Source: Chromera velia (Eukaryota; Sar; Chromeraceae). Taken from it: DNA of 64,000 nucleotides. A program made the translations under genes and the position numbers. The stretch is taken from NCBI GenBank assembly GCA_018398765.1, contig JAHBMJ010005646.1, positions 82,846-146,845 on the forward strand, written 5' to 3'. Of the stretch, positions 33,691 through 44,843 are shown in pieces; within the stretch, counting starts at the first letter, position 1, and the number at the start of each line of letters is the position of its first letter. The notes beneath the pieces were generated by a model. That model ran no database searches and was not told where the DNA came from. It worked only from the letters and a program-made list of their open reading frames with translations.

Positions 33691-34047
33691 ACTATAAAAG
33701 CGACCCAAGATTCAAAAAGATCCTCGTTGAGGTCTCCGATGAGATGGACATGGGAATACCAGAGGAAGAGGAGGCAGAGGCATTCCGCCGCTTCCAGCTT
33801 CTCCTTGACGAGGAGGCTGCGCCTTCCCCCCAATGCTCCCTATCCGGCAGATTCACTGAAGGGAGCGTTCGTTCAGATTACGAGGGTTTTGTTCAGGGTA
33901 TGATGTAATTGACTGGATCTTTTATGACAGTGTTCTTATATCGCAAGCAAAAAAAAAAATAAAATTGAAAAAAATAAAAAAAAGAAACAAAATTATTTGA
34001 ACGATTTATTGATAGATATCAAATTAAAAGTCTTAAAAAAAATTAGA

Positions 34048-34197
34048 TTAGGCCTCACACTAAAAAATTCAAAAAAAATATATTAGTTTTAATTATTAAA
34101 TTAGTTTAGTCATTCTAGTGGTTAGAATGATTGATAGAAATAAAGAAGCCTCCCGTTTATTTTTTTTTTTTTTAGAATTTTTTAGTGTGGGGCCTAG
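34048..34197. mobile_element. Short TIR element, CTAGGC family copy 3 (150 bp)
   Basis: The left end is TTAGGCCTCACACTAAAAAA (first base C to T relative to the family). The right end, on the other strand, is CTAGGCCCCACACTAAAAAA. Both are followed by ATTC and poly-A. The perfect 8-bp direct repeat AAATTAGA flanks it (34040-34047 and 34198-34205). It is non-coding and lies between the convergent frames A and B. Confidence 0.85.
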
Positions 34198-34692
34198 AAA
34201 TTAGATCTCAAATTTAAAAAAGCATATAAATACTAGCTAGAAAAAAAATTTAGAAAAGTATATTAATTGATTGATTGATAGGTTACGCTAGTATCTCAAT
34301 TTGTTGCCAGAGCTAGCAGCGCATTAATGACCTACATTAAAATAAAAATAGATGAAATTAAGCTTTTATTGATTTAGACGTCTCTCTCAGGATCATCCAA
34401 AATGTTACCTTCTTCGAGCCTCTCTTCTTGAATAACGTTTCGGAGGTATACAGCTGCCTGTCTCGTATATTCCTGAGACGTCTTAATCTGATGACCGATC
34501 TGTTAAAGCTTATGACCTTCTTGCATACATATACAAACTTCACGCTGTTGCTGCGTATTTCCTCTCCCCATGGTTGTTTGAAAGAACAATCGCTTAAATC
34601 TTTTATTCAAATGCTCAATTGATTCACACCTCCTATGGGGTCATACCCCAGTTCTGAACAAAATCAGGAGTCAACCACTGACTGAAGTGTGA

Positions 34693-37536
34693 TTAAAATC
34701 CATGAAGCGTGACAGTCAATGCCTCCATATCCCGCACTCTGATCTCTAAAAGTGCCTTCACACAATTATCTATGTGTAAGTGGAAAGCGTCCTTCTGTGT
34801 CACCCCCCTATCCTCACTGCGAAGAATTTCAATCGCTTTTGCAAATCCCTCCCACCTTTTATAGAGAGGCGTCCCTGCCTCAAACCCTGCCTTCTGCATC
34901 ATCCCTTCCCACTTCTCCAGAATTCGCAGCGCCTCCAACCCCAAAAGACCAGAAACAGTCTCATCTTCCCCGTCCTACCCTTTTATGAGTGTTTTGCACT
35001 TATTGATGAAAAAAGAATCAATCTCTTTCCAAATCTGGCCCTCCCTTCCCAAACGGATCAAGTGCTGTCTGAGGGACTTCAGCAGATATGACTTTACCAC
35101 ATTTGCTAATCCATGGACCATCTCCCACCCGACAACCTCGTATGCAATGAAGGGAACCAAAGACGTAGCAAAGTAGCCGTCCTGATGGTCGGTGTGCTGA
35201 GAGAGTGCCCACAAAAAAATCACTTCTCTCTGAGCATGACGGTGGGACTCTCCCTTCCTCACCAAACTCTCAACCTTCCCTTTTAATACAATGGCCTTCT
35301 CACTCGTCTCATACCCCAGTGTGACCCCAGTACGCTTTGTGCCGTCTCTGTTGAGCTTCTGCATCTCTTGAGTGATGGTAGCTGTCACTTTCAATGCCTT
35401 TACCTGGACAGCTGGATGCGACTCCATGGGATGGACCCACAAGGCCACCGTCCCTTCTCTGCAACCCTTCACGGAGAGGGATGAAAAGAAAAGATCCCAC
35501 ACCAGCATGCACAGCATGTAGGAATTTCCCTTGTACTGTGCCCTATTCAGGCCCAGAATGAGCTTACCAAACTTCAGGTCCCACGTAGTCCCAAAGCTGA
35601 GCCTCAGCTTGATGACTCGCTTCTCACCCGTCTCTGAATCTGTCACACGAACCTCGAAAGGCTCTACCACCATTTCGGCTGTTTCCAACAGCAGGTCTAT
35701 AAAAAACTTTTTCATGCCATAATGGCTCTCTGGCTCCTGAATCAATCCCAACACAAAGAGACCAAAAGGACTCTCCCACAGCTCCTTTCCTAAGACAGGG
35801 AAGCGCACAGTAAGCAACAGAAGATTCCTAAGGTGGCTCATCAGCTGTCGAAAAAGAAGCTGTCCGTCGCCCATAAGCTGCGCAAACAGCGTATAGACAC
35901 GATCGGCATCTGGAGGGGGGAGATTGAAACTGTAAGTTTCAGAATCAAACAGTTTTTGGATGAATGCTTTCATGGAGGCAACCTTTGATCCTGGCGTTGC
36001 CCCTACTGCATTCGGAAGGAGCTCCGAAAACTTTTTGAGAAGCTCTTTCCTCGCCTCAACCATGGCCTCCTACGAGGGGAGGACCCGGGGTTTCAGCAGT
36101 GTGACCCCCAGCTCGTTTATTACTTTTTTCTATATTCCATCTCCCACTTTCTCAACAACTTTGAACAGCTCTCTATATGCTGCCCTGCTCACCCACCTGC
36201 TTGAAACCTAAATCGCCATCTGCTCTTTTGACACCACCCCTTGCTCCTCAATCAATCAGACCGAGTTTCTCAAAACCTCCTTCAAAAGCCACGTGTCTTC
36301 ACATAAGACTTTATTGAGGATTTCTCTTCTGAACTGATTAAGAGAGACTGATTCTGCTGTTTTCAAAATCATCTTCAGCAAGTGAAGGATACAAGTCTGG
36401 CATCCTTCTGCGCATCCACAGTTCACCGCGTGGATACACAAATCCTTCAAGGTAACAATGCGCCTCCTCTGGCTTCTCTCAGACACAAGTATCCAACACT
36501 TTCTCCCTCTTGCAACAGACAATAATCGGAGTTTTAGAGCATCTTTCTCTTGTGCGGACTTAATGGCTTTGATTTTATACCGACGCTCCTCTGCCTTCTC
36601 CCTCCAATTATCACTATCGGAGTCCTCATCCAAGCTACTCCCTTCAGACGGGTCTACCGGGGCACCAGGAGCCTGAAGCTGAACGAAATGCACTTCACTG
36701 ACAATGCTAGCGGCTGGCTGACTGTCTTGAGAAATGGGTTGACTTTCTCGAAAACTTACCGCATCTTCCTCTTCTTGTAAAGGCCTCTACTCAATGTCCG
36801 ATAGATTTTGTGAGTCCTTGCTGTCCCATCCTCTTCTATGCCCACACGCCGGGCCCCTCCCTTCATCTTCCTCGGACTCTCCATTAGACTTGGAGCCCCC
36901 TCCGTTAGCCCTGCACCGCTGCAGTGGGTTGTAATAGTTGGAGACCATTGAGGGTTCTCTCACTTCTTCTTCTTCTTCTTCTTCTTCTTCAGGAATGAGA
37001 ATCGCGTCCACAGAAGCACTACCTTGTGGCGGGGCTGCTAGAGGATCGACCGGAGGATGGTGCTGGAAAAACGCTCTCACAAGAACACTCAGAGGCTAAC
37101 CTTCTAGCCAACCTTCCTTATGCGGAGGTTCCGGGCTTCCAGAAGCACTGGAAGATGATGCCGCAGCAACATCCACAGCCCTAACTTCAGGGGCATCCCC
37201 CTGACAGGCAGGCAAAGTTAACGGAAGATCAAAATTGAAGTCTTTATCGAAAGGAATAGGGGGAGGACATGATTGAGGATCGATGAACTTCTCTCGTATA
37301 CACTCCCACAATTTGAAAGACGGGTAGACATCTCTTAGAGCATTTGCAGTGAGCTCAGTATCAGCTCCTGCCTTTGTGGTCAGCAGATAATATACGAGAA
37401 ACGCTGTGAAGACTCTGTGCTGATAAAGTTTTGCTGTGTTTTTGCTGAAGGCTTGTAAGTCACTTCCACAACCCCGACAAAAACAACCCATTTCTGACAT
37501 CAAAACGCCCAAACAAACATAAAAACCGCACTCCAC
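34693..37536 (-). pseudogene. Long stop-interrupted reading frame B (948 codons), unknown protein
   Basis: All five open segments on the minus strand (37536-37096, 37080-36787, 36693-36256, 36063-34975, 34944-34693) are in the same frame. The only interruptions are TAG at 37098, 36789, 36210, 36132, 36072 and 34977 and TGA at 36258; the frame ends with TAA at 34695. No frameshift is needed over 2.84 kb. Features seen: an N-terminal Cys cluster (MGCFCRGCGSDL), a Glu-rich stretch (near 36985), and a Cys/His cluster LCIHAVNCGCAEGCQTC (36.4 kb). The largest segment (362 codons) mixes hydrophobic and basic residues (MVEARKELLKKFSELLPN). I recognise no family. Either a lightly decayed gene of a mobile element, or a gene read with TAG as an amino acid (see findings). 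Confidence 0.5.
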
Positions 37537-39187
37537 TACTACAAAGATTGGCTATTGCAAGTGGCTTTCACTTCACTGAGCGACATTGGTGTTCTTTCAT
37601 ACCCATTCGGTCTCAAAACCGACGGGTAGAGGACTTTCTGGTTAGAGACGGTTAGAGAGGACTTTGACGCCCTGGATCTTGGAGGAGACGTCACCCCCGG
37701 CGTCCATACTCTGGCAAGTTTATAGGCCTGATGGGTCCTACAAATGGTATGAAGCGCTACAAATTAGTCAGCCGGGGTGATAATCTCGCTCTGAGGTGCG
37801 CGACAAAATCTATGACCGTGCGGCGCGGCCCCGCCGACTCCTGTGGTCACTTGGCGCGTGGCTATATGCGTGGCTTGACGCTGTCAGATCAAAAAAAAAT
37901 TTGATCGGAAAAATACATGTGCGCGGCTTCGCGCAAATGCCGTGCGAATCGCACGACCCTATAGCCGCGATTTTTTTTTTTCCCGCGCGCAGCCCAGCTA
38001 GCTCAAAATATGCTCAAAACAATATCATTGCAATTCTTGAATTAATTTCATGAACAATGCATTACACGAACTGAAATGTGTCGTTTAGAAATCGTCAGGA
38101 ATGAAGCACATCGGTCTGTAAGAACTAAGTGAAAAGGGATTTTACTGATAATTGATTTGAAGAACACCTCCTTCTTGGCGTAAACAGAAAATCTGAAAGC
38201 GCTCAAATCGAAAACGAGGCTAAAGAACGCGCTCTGAACGGTACAGAGGTGAAGAAGACCGTATTTGTATCCGTATATACATATACATTTCGATATCTGC
38301 GGTGATCGGCGGAGATCCGCTCGAAGAGACTTGAAATTCGGCGAAGCTAGGGGTTGTTCACTTCTTTTGGTTGGGATCAGAATGGTTCCATACGCTTCCT
38401 CTAGATCTTTAACAGTAACAGAACAAACAAGTGCACGACACGATGGGTGAGTGAGAGAAAATGATGGATCAACTCACACGCAAAATTTGTTTTTTTTATT
38501 GTTCGATTCATTTACGTGTTTCAGGATGTCTCAATTCTGATTTCGACCAGAAACTTGTGATGTTAATCTGCATGAGAGGCAATTAACGGATCGATGCACC
38601 GGAGCAAAATTCTACATTATGTGGAGGAGTGATTCCTTGGAAACCTGCACTGCTGTGCAACCATGAAGACGTGACGATTTAGTCTCCATTTGTATAGTTA
38701 TCACAGTGTTGGATTCATGGTATACCCTCCTTATCATAATGCTTCGCTTTCCCTGCCTGCGTTTTGTATTGTAGGGCCATGGATTACTGGTGAAGTCTCG
38801 AGGCTGATGGGCCTTAGGAGCGTCACTTAAGCCTTACTGGGGTTCTAACTAGGGGTCTAAAGTGCTACGTGTGCTGAGCTTTCTGTAGCGTTGTATTCCT
38901 GAAGTCCACTAATCTGAAAAAGAAGATTTACTATACATTTGTCCGTCCTCGTTTCTTCTGAAGGAGTGAGGGTGTGATAGGGAGGGATGGGGAGCGAACG
39001 CAAGAAGGTATGAGACTATGGAAATTTTTTTTCTGAGATCGTCTGGTCTCTGAATGCCTGAACTGGAGCTCGGGGACGACTTCGATCGACTTCAACTCGA
39101 TCCGAGTCTAACTCTAACACTGAGTTAGACTGTGAAAGGAAACGTCGTGCAGAGGATAAGAAAAAAGAGAAAGGAGCTGCATATACA
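37537..39187. other. Spacer, no gene seen
   Basis: A GC-rich patch with small palindromes lies at 37780-37995 (GATCAAA...TTTGATC, GCGCGGCTTCGCGC). The rest is mixed sequence. A frame at 38265-38450 ends in a donor-like GATGG|GTGAGTG, but no partner exon was found. Confidence 0.45.
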
Positions 39188-39552
39188 TTGGTTGGTCATG
39201 AGAACCTTTCCAGCCACATATCTTGCTTTACCCATCAAGCGGTAGCTCTTTTTTCCACCTTCTCCCTCCTTCCTTCCTTACTTCCTTCCTCCTTTCCTTC
39301 CTTCCCCCCTTTCTTCCTCCCTCCCTCCTTTCCTTCCCTCCTACTTACTTACTTCCGTTATTCCCTCCCCTCCTTCCTTCCTTCTTTCCTTTCTTTCTTT
39401 CTATCTATCTATCTATCTATCGTCCTTCCTTTCATTTATTCTTTTTTTTCTTCCTTCCTTTGTCTTTCTTTCTTTCTTTCTTTCCTTCCTTCCTTCCTTC
39501 CTTCCTTCCTTTGTTTTTCTTTCTTTTTCTTTGTTCCTCTCGCTCTTTCTTG

Positions 39553-39587
<35 letters not shown>

Positions 39588-40102
39588 TCTTGACTTTCTG
39601 CTCCGTAGACCGATTCTAAGTTTGTCTTTTCCTTTTTCCGTCTGTTGACCTGCCGGCCTACTAACTAACAATATCAGTGAGTCGTTTCTTCCGTCTGTGT
39701 CTGCTTCTCTTGCTTTTCTCTTTCCGTACTTTTTTTGACTGCCTCTCTTTTTTTAATCCTTATTTTCCTCTCCATCAATCCGTGCAGGATGCTGTAAAGC
39801 AGTGCTGGCCATCCACCTTGCCGCCAAGGATACGTTTAGGGGATTTCACCTTTGTCCTCCATGAACGCATGAGTGGTCAAAATGATCTGAAAATGTTGGG
39901 TCTCTCTGACTGCATGTGAACTGGCCTCTGCAGTTCATACGCATCTTCAAAGTGTCCTTGTAAGTCTTCTTCTTCCATTTACTTCAGCTCAAACGATCAA
40001 TTTTCCCTTTTTACTCCCAGCAAGAAAAAGAAAAAAACAAGGAAAACCAAAATGAAACCACCAGATGACTTGCCAGAGTCTGTCTGTCTGTCTGTCTCTT
40101 TG

Positions 40103-40133
<31 letters not shown>

Positions 40134-40560
40134 GTGTGTGTATGTGTATGTGTGTCTGTCTGTGTGTATGTGTATGTGTATGTATATATATGTGTGTGTG
40201 TGTATGTGTGTGTATGTATGTGTGGGTATGAGTGTATGAGTGTGAGTGCATGAATGTGAGTGTGTGTATATGTGTGTGTATGTGTATGTGTGTGTGTGTA
40301 TCGGTATGTATATGTGTATATGTGTGTGTGTGTATATGTGTATGTGTGTGTATGTATGTATGTGTGTGTGTATGTGTGTGTGTGTGTATATGTTGATGGA
40401 TCGCGTTCACTCTTCTCCTGCGTGCAGGCACACCCAACCATAGCCAAAAAGAACTTAGGTGAACACTCCGCAACGCCTGTCGACAGAGAAAAAAAAAACA
40501 AGACAGAAACACAGGGAAAGGATCCGGACCATGAAGAAGAGGAATGAAAGACGAGGTCAA
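39188..40560 (+). repeat. Dispersed module, copy at 39 kb, with one exon-like block
   Basis: The segment starts with ATGAGAACCTTTCCAGCCAC, runs through a pyrimidine-rich tract (39255-39595) and a conserved spacer, and reaches an acceptor TGCAG|GATGCTG at 39787. The exon-like block 39788..39959 reads DAVKQCWPSTLPPRIRLGDF and is followed by GTAAGTC. The same order of landmarks recurs at 55.1-56.5 kb and, from the tract onward, at 59.9-60.8 kb, where the corresponding codons have become stops. Here those two codons (CCA, CGT) are sense, so this copy keeps an older state, although a TGA appears later in the block (39917). Confidence 0.65.
40130..40395 (+). repeat. (GT)n/(GTAT)n microsatellite
   Basis: A compound GT, GTAT and GTGA repeat of about 260 bp lies immediately after a (CT)n run, within the dispersed module. 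Confidence 0.93.
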
Positions 40561-42224
40561 GTAGACGGATTCGTATAGCTGTTCTTGTGATAAACAAATA
40601 ATTTTAAGTCAATGAAGGCCTCCTCGTAAGATCTGAAGACTGTCTTGTTTGATTTGTTCCAGTTTTCAGCTTGCAGTTTGTTCTTTTGTATATCAATCTT
40701 GCTTACCCAGCATCGCGTATTTCTCTCGGAGACGGCAAGATGAAAAACTGGACTCATACTGAGTTACTCACCCCTGTAGGCCACAGCGGGCATACCCATT
40801 GTGCATGGACAATCAACGTAAATGTTTTAAATGAACATGTACAGCGATGTGGTTGGCTCTATCAAACCTTTTTCTCTTGAATCACACAGCAAACCGATGT
40901 CAGTATGACAAGATCACCCATGTGCCTTTTCTTTGCCTCTTGTTTCTGTTTGCAATCTTATCTCTTGTTCTACAAGTTCAAAGAGGCTTATGCGGCAGAA
41001 CTGGAGAAGCAGAAGGAGAGATTCCGGTAAAGGTCTCAACTGGGACAGGGCAGCTACGGTGAGTTGCATGTGGATGGATCCCCTCACCTGGAATTGCGAC
41101 ACGACTCTGCCATGCCGTTCTGTGAACTATTCTATGATTTCTTCCCAAAACTTGTCTACCCCTTTTCATATGTAAGACTCGTCAAAGTGCACGGCCCAAT
41201 TCATACAGTGGGCTGAGTAAAAGGACAGCAGAGGCCAAGCAGAGGTCGAGATGAGAGCCGTGAGGGGCTTGAGATGACGCTTTAGGTCAATTGCTACCGT
41301 CCACAGAAAGAATCGTTTCTTTAAGTTAATTTTGGTTCGTGGGGTGCTTCTCCTTTTGAAGGGATGAATCTAATGAAAGATGAAGAACAGAAGACCTTTC
41401 TTTGTGTGGGTGTACTATTTCTGGTTTGATATGACTTCCTTTGCCTGTGGGAGAAGTCCTGTTGGTGTTTGACAAGAATGACGGTCAGAAGCAGAAGGCC
41501 ATCAAGCGAATGAAAAATATTTTCAACAACAATGTGAACGCACTCAGGAATTTAAGAGAGTTAGCAATTTTGAAGAGACTTCAGCACCCAGGAATAATGA
41601 AGCTCGAGAGTGCTCTATTGCCGGAGGATTCCAACGCATTCGACGTAGGTCTTCTGAGCTTGACTTGACGGACGATCGATGAACGTGCATTCCCACACAT
41701 GCATACAAAATGTTTTGTAAGGAGCCGGTATGAGCTCAACTGTTACACATTTAAGGACTCTGTGTTGGCTTCATGTCTGTTTATTCCCTTTTCTCTTCGG
41801 TCGATGATCAGGAGACAGAATCACTGAGTGCCGTTTCACTCGCCGGTTGTCTGCTCCGTCTAGAAACATGAACAGGGGGATAGGCAGAGTAAATTTCTTC
41901 TTTCTTTTTTTTTTGGCAAACAGACAAAATGATACAGACAGAACAGACAAAGACGGATAAGCAGGCAGACCAAAATAAGTGGGTAGATAGAGAAAACAGA
42001 GAGACAGAGAAATATCTTAAGGCTTAGCAGCAACATTGATAACCACCCTGTATGTATGTATGCTGAACGTCTTCCAATCGAAGAACGGTCTCGTTTCGCT
42101 CTCACTCCCAACTCCCTCCGTCTCTATCTGCAGGAAGTTGCTCTAGTTCTAGACGAGGGAGAAATCTCCTTTAAGGGGTACTTCGCAAGGCAAAGTCAAA
42201 GTCCACTTTGACGGGGCTCTAAGC

Positions 42225-42232
42225 GCGTTGCC
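42225..42232. repeat. 8-bp target-site duplication, left copy
   Basis: GCGTTGCC lies immediately before the CAGGGTTGC terminus of the hAT-like element; an identical copy is at 44836-44843. Confidence 0.92.
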
Positions 42233-42895
42233 CAGGGTTGCTTTTCTAGTCGGTAACAGGTCTAGTCTACCAGCAATTGCCAGTAACCGGTAATGGCCTC
42301 AGTCTGCCTTCCTTTTACAAAAAAAAAAAATGATAAAAATTAGGGTCCCCCCCAAAAAATTTCACCTGCGGCGCCAACCTTCAAAAACAGATTTTTAAGT
42401 GTTTATTGGCATTTGAAAAGCCTATTCACACACACAAAAATATAAAAAAGTATTAAAAAAATATAAATTTTTAACTGCTTTACCCCTATAAGTAGCAAAA
42501 AGTTTTAACAGCTCTATAACAGCGTCTGTCCAACAACTACTCTCTTTTTTGACTTTGCTTCATCTCTCACTGTTCTGCTTCTCTGTATATCAGGCCTTGA
42601 CCGTCATTAGAGAGCAATCAAAGTAAGAGACGGAAAAAGTCTACTTCTTTCTAAAAAATGAGGAGATGGTAAGCCTGCGGCTCTGTACTTACGCAGCCCT
42701 TGCCCGGTTTGCTGAGGGGGGAGGAGCAAGAAAAACATTGCCTCCTCAAGCTTTTGTTCCGTTCTTTTGCCTTTTGAGTGCTGCTTATACGCCCCTGTGT
42801 GCGTCTGTGCTTGTCGGTCTTCATATGCTGCTGTCGTCAGAGTTTTTCTAAAGTGCTCTGGCCCACTTTTTTTTTAGTCCAGCCTATCATACTAC

Positions 42896-42933
<38 letters not shown>

Positions 42934-43301
42934 AAGAATGAAAGAGAGTCGCTCTCCCTGCCACAGGACCAAACAGCTTCCGTTCACGCTGTTGCTTTCC
43001 TTATCTCTGTTCGCCTATATGCACAGGCCCAAATTGCCACCCAATCGACTTCCGTTCACACATTTGCTATCCCTGTCTCCGTCCGTTTAATTATAATTAT
43101 ACACAAAGCTCTACCCGCCTTTTGTTCCCATACTTGCACTCCCTGTCTCTGTCTGCTCACATACAAACCTAATTGCCTTTCGTTTACATACTTGCCCTCC
43201 CTGTCTCTACAAACACCTAACCGCCTTTCATTCATATACTCGCTTTGCCTGTCTCTGTTTGCTTATTTACTTATGATTCTTTTATATCTGTTTGCTTGCA
43301 G

Positions 43302-43485
43302 ATGGCAAATCTCCACCCCCCTGGGTCTCCGGAGTCAGAGGCCCTTCGGGGCCTCAGACATCAGCTTTTAGCGGCGGGTCTTTCTTTGGAGGCTGGAGCA
43401 CTGGATTGGGGGGACCGCCCAAACTTTGAGGCGGACTCTCTCCCTTGTTGGAATCGTGTGGATGCATCTGTCTCGGCTAGCTGTG
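43302..43485 (+). pseudogene. Exon-like frame carried in the hAT-like element
   Basis: After an acceptor-like TGCTTGCAG (43301) the frame MANLHPPGSPESEALRGLRH continues to VDASVSASC at the border of the nested element. If the nested element is removed exactly, the same frame carries on from 44520 as VVIAASGSLSLDAKC... to TGA near 44650. The product is not recognised. It could be a captured host fragment or a remnant of the element's own gene. Confidence 0.4.
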
Positions 43486-44519
43486 CCCTAATGAATTGAG
43501 AGTTGAATTGGGCGTCGAATTGGTAGTACTACCAATTTTTTACCGCCAATAACTCCCAATTTTGAAAAATTGGTACAAAACTAATTACCAATTTTTCTTT
43601 TGTTCTTTCCCTTGATCTGTTTCGTTCTCTCTCCCACCTTGAGGCTTAGTACAGAGACTAGCAGCTGCCGACTGAATTGAAGCTGCCACAGCGGCGAGAG
43701 ACGAGTCGGGGACCCCTCCTTCTTGCTTCTGTTCGAGGGCTGTCTGTATATCTCTCAGGAGTAGGAGATCATTTGGACGGGAAAGACGTGCTTTCTCTCT
43801 CTCAAGAGTCTGAATTTTTTCTTCCACAACCCCTAAGTCACTCTACTCACACTTCCCGGTGTGGATCCACCAGTTTGGGGGGTTGAACACAGCGAAATAC
43901 TACGGCTTTGAATCGTATCATAAGAAAGTTTGCAAACGTTTTATCCTACAGGGGGGACGTTTTTCATATGATCGTTTTATTCTGGAAGATCTAGTTTTTG
44001 CATGGTTGTGCAAGAGAAAAAAAGCCATGTAAGCATATTTTACCAATGTGTCACGCCGGGAGGGACTTCGAGCATGAATAACATTATGAAACTATACAAA
44101 ACTTATGGATTTATAAAGTTTTGTCCAACTGCAACAATGTTCTATTATAGCGTTCTTTCTTTCTATATATATTTTACTTTCTAACAGAAGTTATAAAATT
44201 GGTAGTCCAAAAAAAAAATGTATGGGTGTTGATTTTCTTAAAAATTGGTAATTAGTCCTAGAAAAAAATTGGTAAGTCCCAGTTTTTAGGTGACTCTAAA
44301 TGTTCATAAAATTTGTTCCTAGTAATGAATTAGAGTCTAATGACTGCGGCTAGAGACTAGTGAGCCCCTGTCTAGCCCGTACACAAAATGTTAGCTTCAA
44401 ACTCTATGTACTTCTTTCACTAGACTAGGTATTAATTTTTTAAAATTGGGAGTTACTGACGGTAAAAAATTGGTAGTACTACTAATTTGACGCCCAATTC
44501 AACTCTCAATTCATTAGGG
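43486..44519. mobile_element. Inverted-repeat element nested in the hAT-like element (1.03 kb)
   Basis: The left 80 bp, starting CCCTAATGAATTGAGAGTTG, matches the reverse complement of the right end (starting from 44519) with only a few differences. The shared part includes GGTAGTACTACC palindromes and AACTCCCAATTTT. The interior is AT-rich with further inverted AATTACCAATTTTT words (43580 and 44240). No transposase frame is seen. A target-site duplication is not evident (at most the dinucleotide TG). Confidence 0.8.
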
Positions 44520-44835
44520 TGGTCATTGCGGCTAGCGGTTCTCTGTCTTTGGATGCCAAGTGCAAGATGAGACCCATTGCTTCGACCTGCATCATCTTCA
44601 AGCACATTGGCCATATAGCTGTCCCTACAGATGACGCATTGACTTTTTGAATTGACCTTAAGTCTAGCCTTAAGTGATTCATTGATTGACTTATAACCTA
44701 GGACTTAGGTTATTGAAAAATGTTAGTGACTGTTAGAATTCTGTTAAGTCTTTGCCAACTGCCAGCAAACTCTGCCGGTAATTACCGGTTATCAGTAATG
44801 AAGCTTGTCTACCGCCAAAAAAATCGGCAACCCTG

Positions 44836-44843
44836 GCGTTGCC
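44836..44843. repeat. 8-bp target-site duplication, right copy
   Basis: GCGTTGCC follows the CCCTG terminus and is identical to 42225-42232. The kinase exon resumes immediately after it (TGCTCTACAACCTCC). Confidence 0.92.

Larger units (their letters stand above)
31640..33908 (+). pseudogene. Long stop-interrupted reading frame A, unknown protein
   Basis: I do not recognise the product. From ATG 31640 (MEDQDLKPQFISYRATDKA) protein-like sequence continues in one frame to about 32600. It is interrupted by TAG 31769, TGA 31844, TAG 32081, TGA 32297, TAA 32357 and TAA 32495. A GA microsatellite then shifts it to a second frame, which runs to TAA 33906 with TAG 32820, TGA 33153, TAG 33237, TGA 33330 and TAG 33411. 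Between the stops codon choice looks coding, with charged segments (VKVEIKQEENKIPPPRSPP), a 9-residue repeat at 33486-33674 and an acidic C-terminus (SDEMDMGIPEEEEAEAFRRF). It points towards frame B at 34.7-37.5 kb. It may be a gene of a mobile or viral-derived element, or an ordinary pseudogene. Confidence 0.5.
42233..44835. mobile_element. hAT-like DNA transposon (2.6 kb, non-autonomous or decayed) in a kinase exon
   Basis: The left terminus is CAGGGTTGC and the right terminus is GCAACCCTG, a perfect 9-bp inverted repeat. Less exact subterminal similarity follows (AACCGGTAAT words 50-70 bp in from each end). It is bounded by identical 8-bp direct repeats, GCGTTGCC. CAGGG-type ends with an 8-bp duplication are the hallmark of the hAT superfamily. 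No transposase (RNase-H-like or dimerisation domain) is recognisable, so the copy is probably non-autonomous. It contains a second inverted-repeat element (43486-44519) and an exon-like open frame around that element. Confidence 0.85.

Noticed and set aside
34358-34622. Short frames on both strands around 34.4-34.6 kb
   Set aside because: About 60 codons each, AT-rich, no features; they lie between two convergent stop-interrupted frames.
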